From contig OV884013.1 in assembly GCA_930367205.1 (NCBI GenBank), positions 92,815,333-92,879,332 on the forward strand: a stretch of 64,000 nt of DNA. The letters are read 5' to 3'. Positions 63,751 through 64,000 of this stretch are shown piece after piece. Made by a program: the position numbers and the translations under genes. The notes under the pieces were generated by a model. That model did not search any database and had not been told where the DNA came from. It worked only from the letters and a program-made list of their open reading frames with translations. The stretch is from Acanthosoma haemorrhoidale (lineage: Eukaryota > Arthropoda > Insecta > Hemiptera > Acanthosomatidae). The first letter of the stretch is position 1, and every line of letters begins with the position of its first letter.

Positions 63751-64000
63751 TCCTTTCCTCCCGGATACAGACCCTTAAAGGCATAAAGATTGCCAAAGAT
63801 GGCTCCTATTATCCTGATCCCGTAATGGTTGCTTCTCACCCTTGCCTTGCCTTTATTCAGGGCTATATTTAAAACGTGCTAACTTGCTTAATCTAAAGGT
63901 TGTGACGAACTCATGGGGTTTGTGATTGGAGGATGAAATACGTATGTGGATTCCCTGTAAAGACCTGAATTATATTCTAGTTTGGCCACACATTTCTGCG

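Overview
The window is nuclear DNA from an insect. It is AT-rich, genes are split by spliceosomal introns with GT-AG junctions, and about a third is recognisable transposon debris (Ty3/Gypsy-type LTR elements, Jockey-type LINEs and a TIR-bounded repeat). It carries members of the insect odorant-receptor (7tm_6) and gustatory-receptor (7tm_7) families; odorant receptors of this type are known only from insects. I cannot name the order from this sequence. I found no prokaryotic operons, CRISPR array or complete tRNA or rRNA gene.

Layout. 1-2.5 kb: Gypsy-type LTR retrotransposon on the minus strand, arranged pol-LTR-PBS-leader-gag, so two element bodies share one LTR. 3.8-10.4 kb: a complete five-exon odorant receptor gene (OR1, plus strand) whose third intron holds a decayed Jockey-type LINE. 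12.6-14.4 kb: an internally deleted LTR element. 15.0-18.6 kb: a second odorant receptor (OR2, minus strand), a close inverted copy of OR1 with identical exon layout and a one-base deletion in a homopolymer of exon 1. 20.3-24.3 kb: an LTR-like repeat and a TIR element with a broken ORF. 26.0-33.7 kb: a complete eight-exon gustatory receptor (GR-A, minus strand, 406 codons). 34.4-47.5 kb: gene-poor, with LINE tails, LTR-like repeats and about 5 kb of AT-rich sequence. 48.4-55.7 kb: gustatory receptor GR-B (plus strand, seven exons placed, first coding exon not found). 60.2-64 kb: the start of gustatory receptor GR-C (plus strand, two exons placed, rest beyond the window).

The genes form a small chemoreceptor cluster: a tail-to-tail odorant receptor pair beside three gustatory receptors sharing one ancestral intron pattern. 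All would be seven-pass membrane proteins of chemosensory neurons; odorant receptors need the co-receptor Orco, which is not seen here. The exon models were assembled by hand from splice signals, reading-frame continuity and comparison between paralogues inside the window. I saw no convincing sign of a wholly new biological system. The most interesting points are the inverted receptor duplication, the tandem LTR arrangement, a template-switch-like hairpin in a LINE tail, and a few structured or coding-like segments I could not identify.
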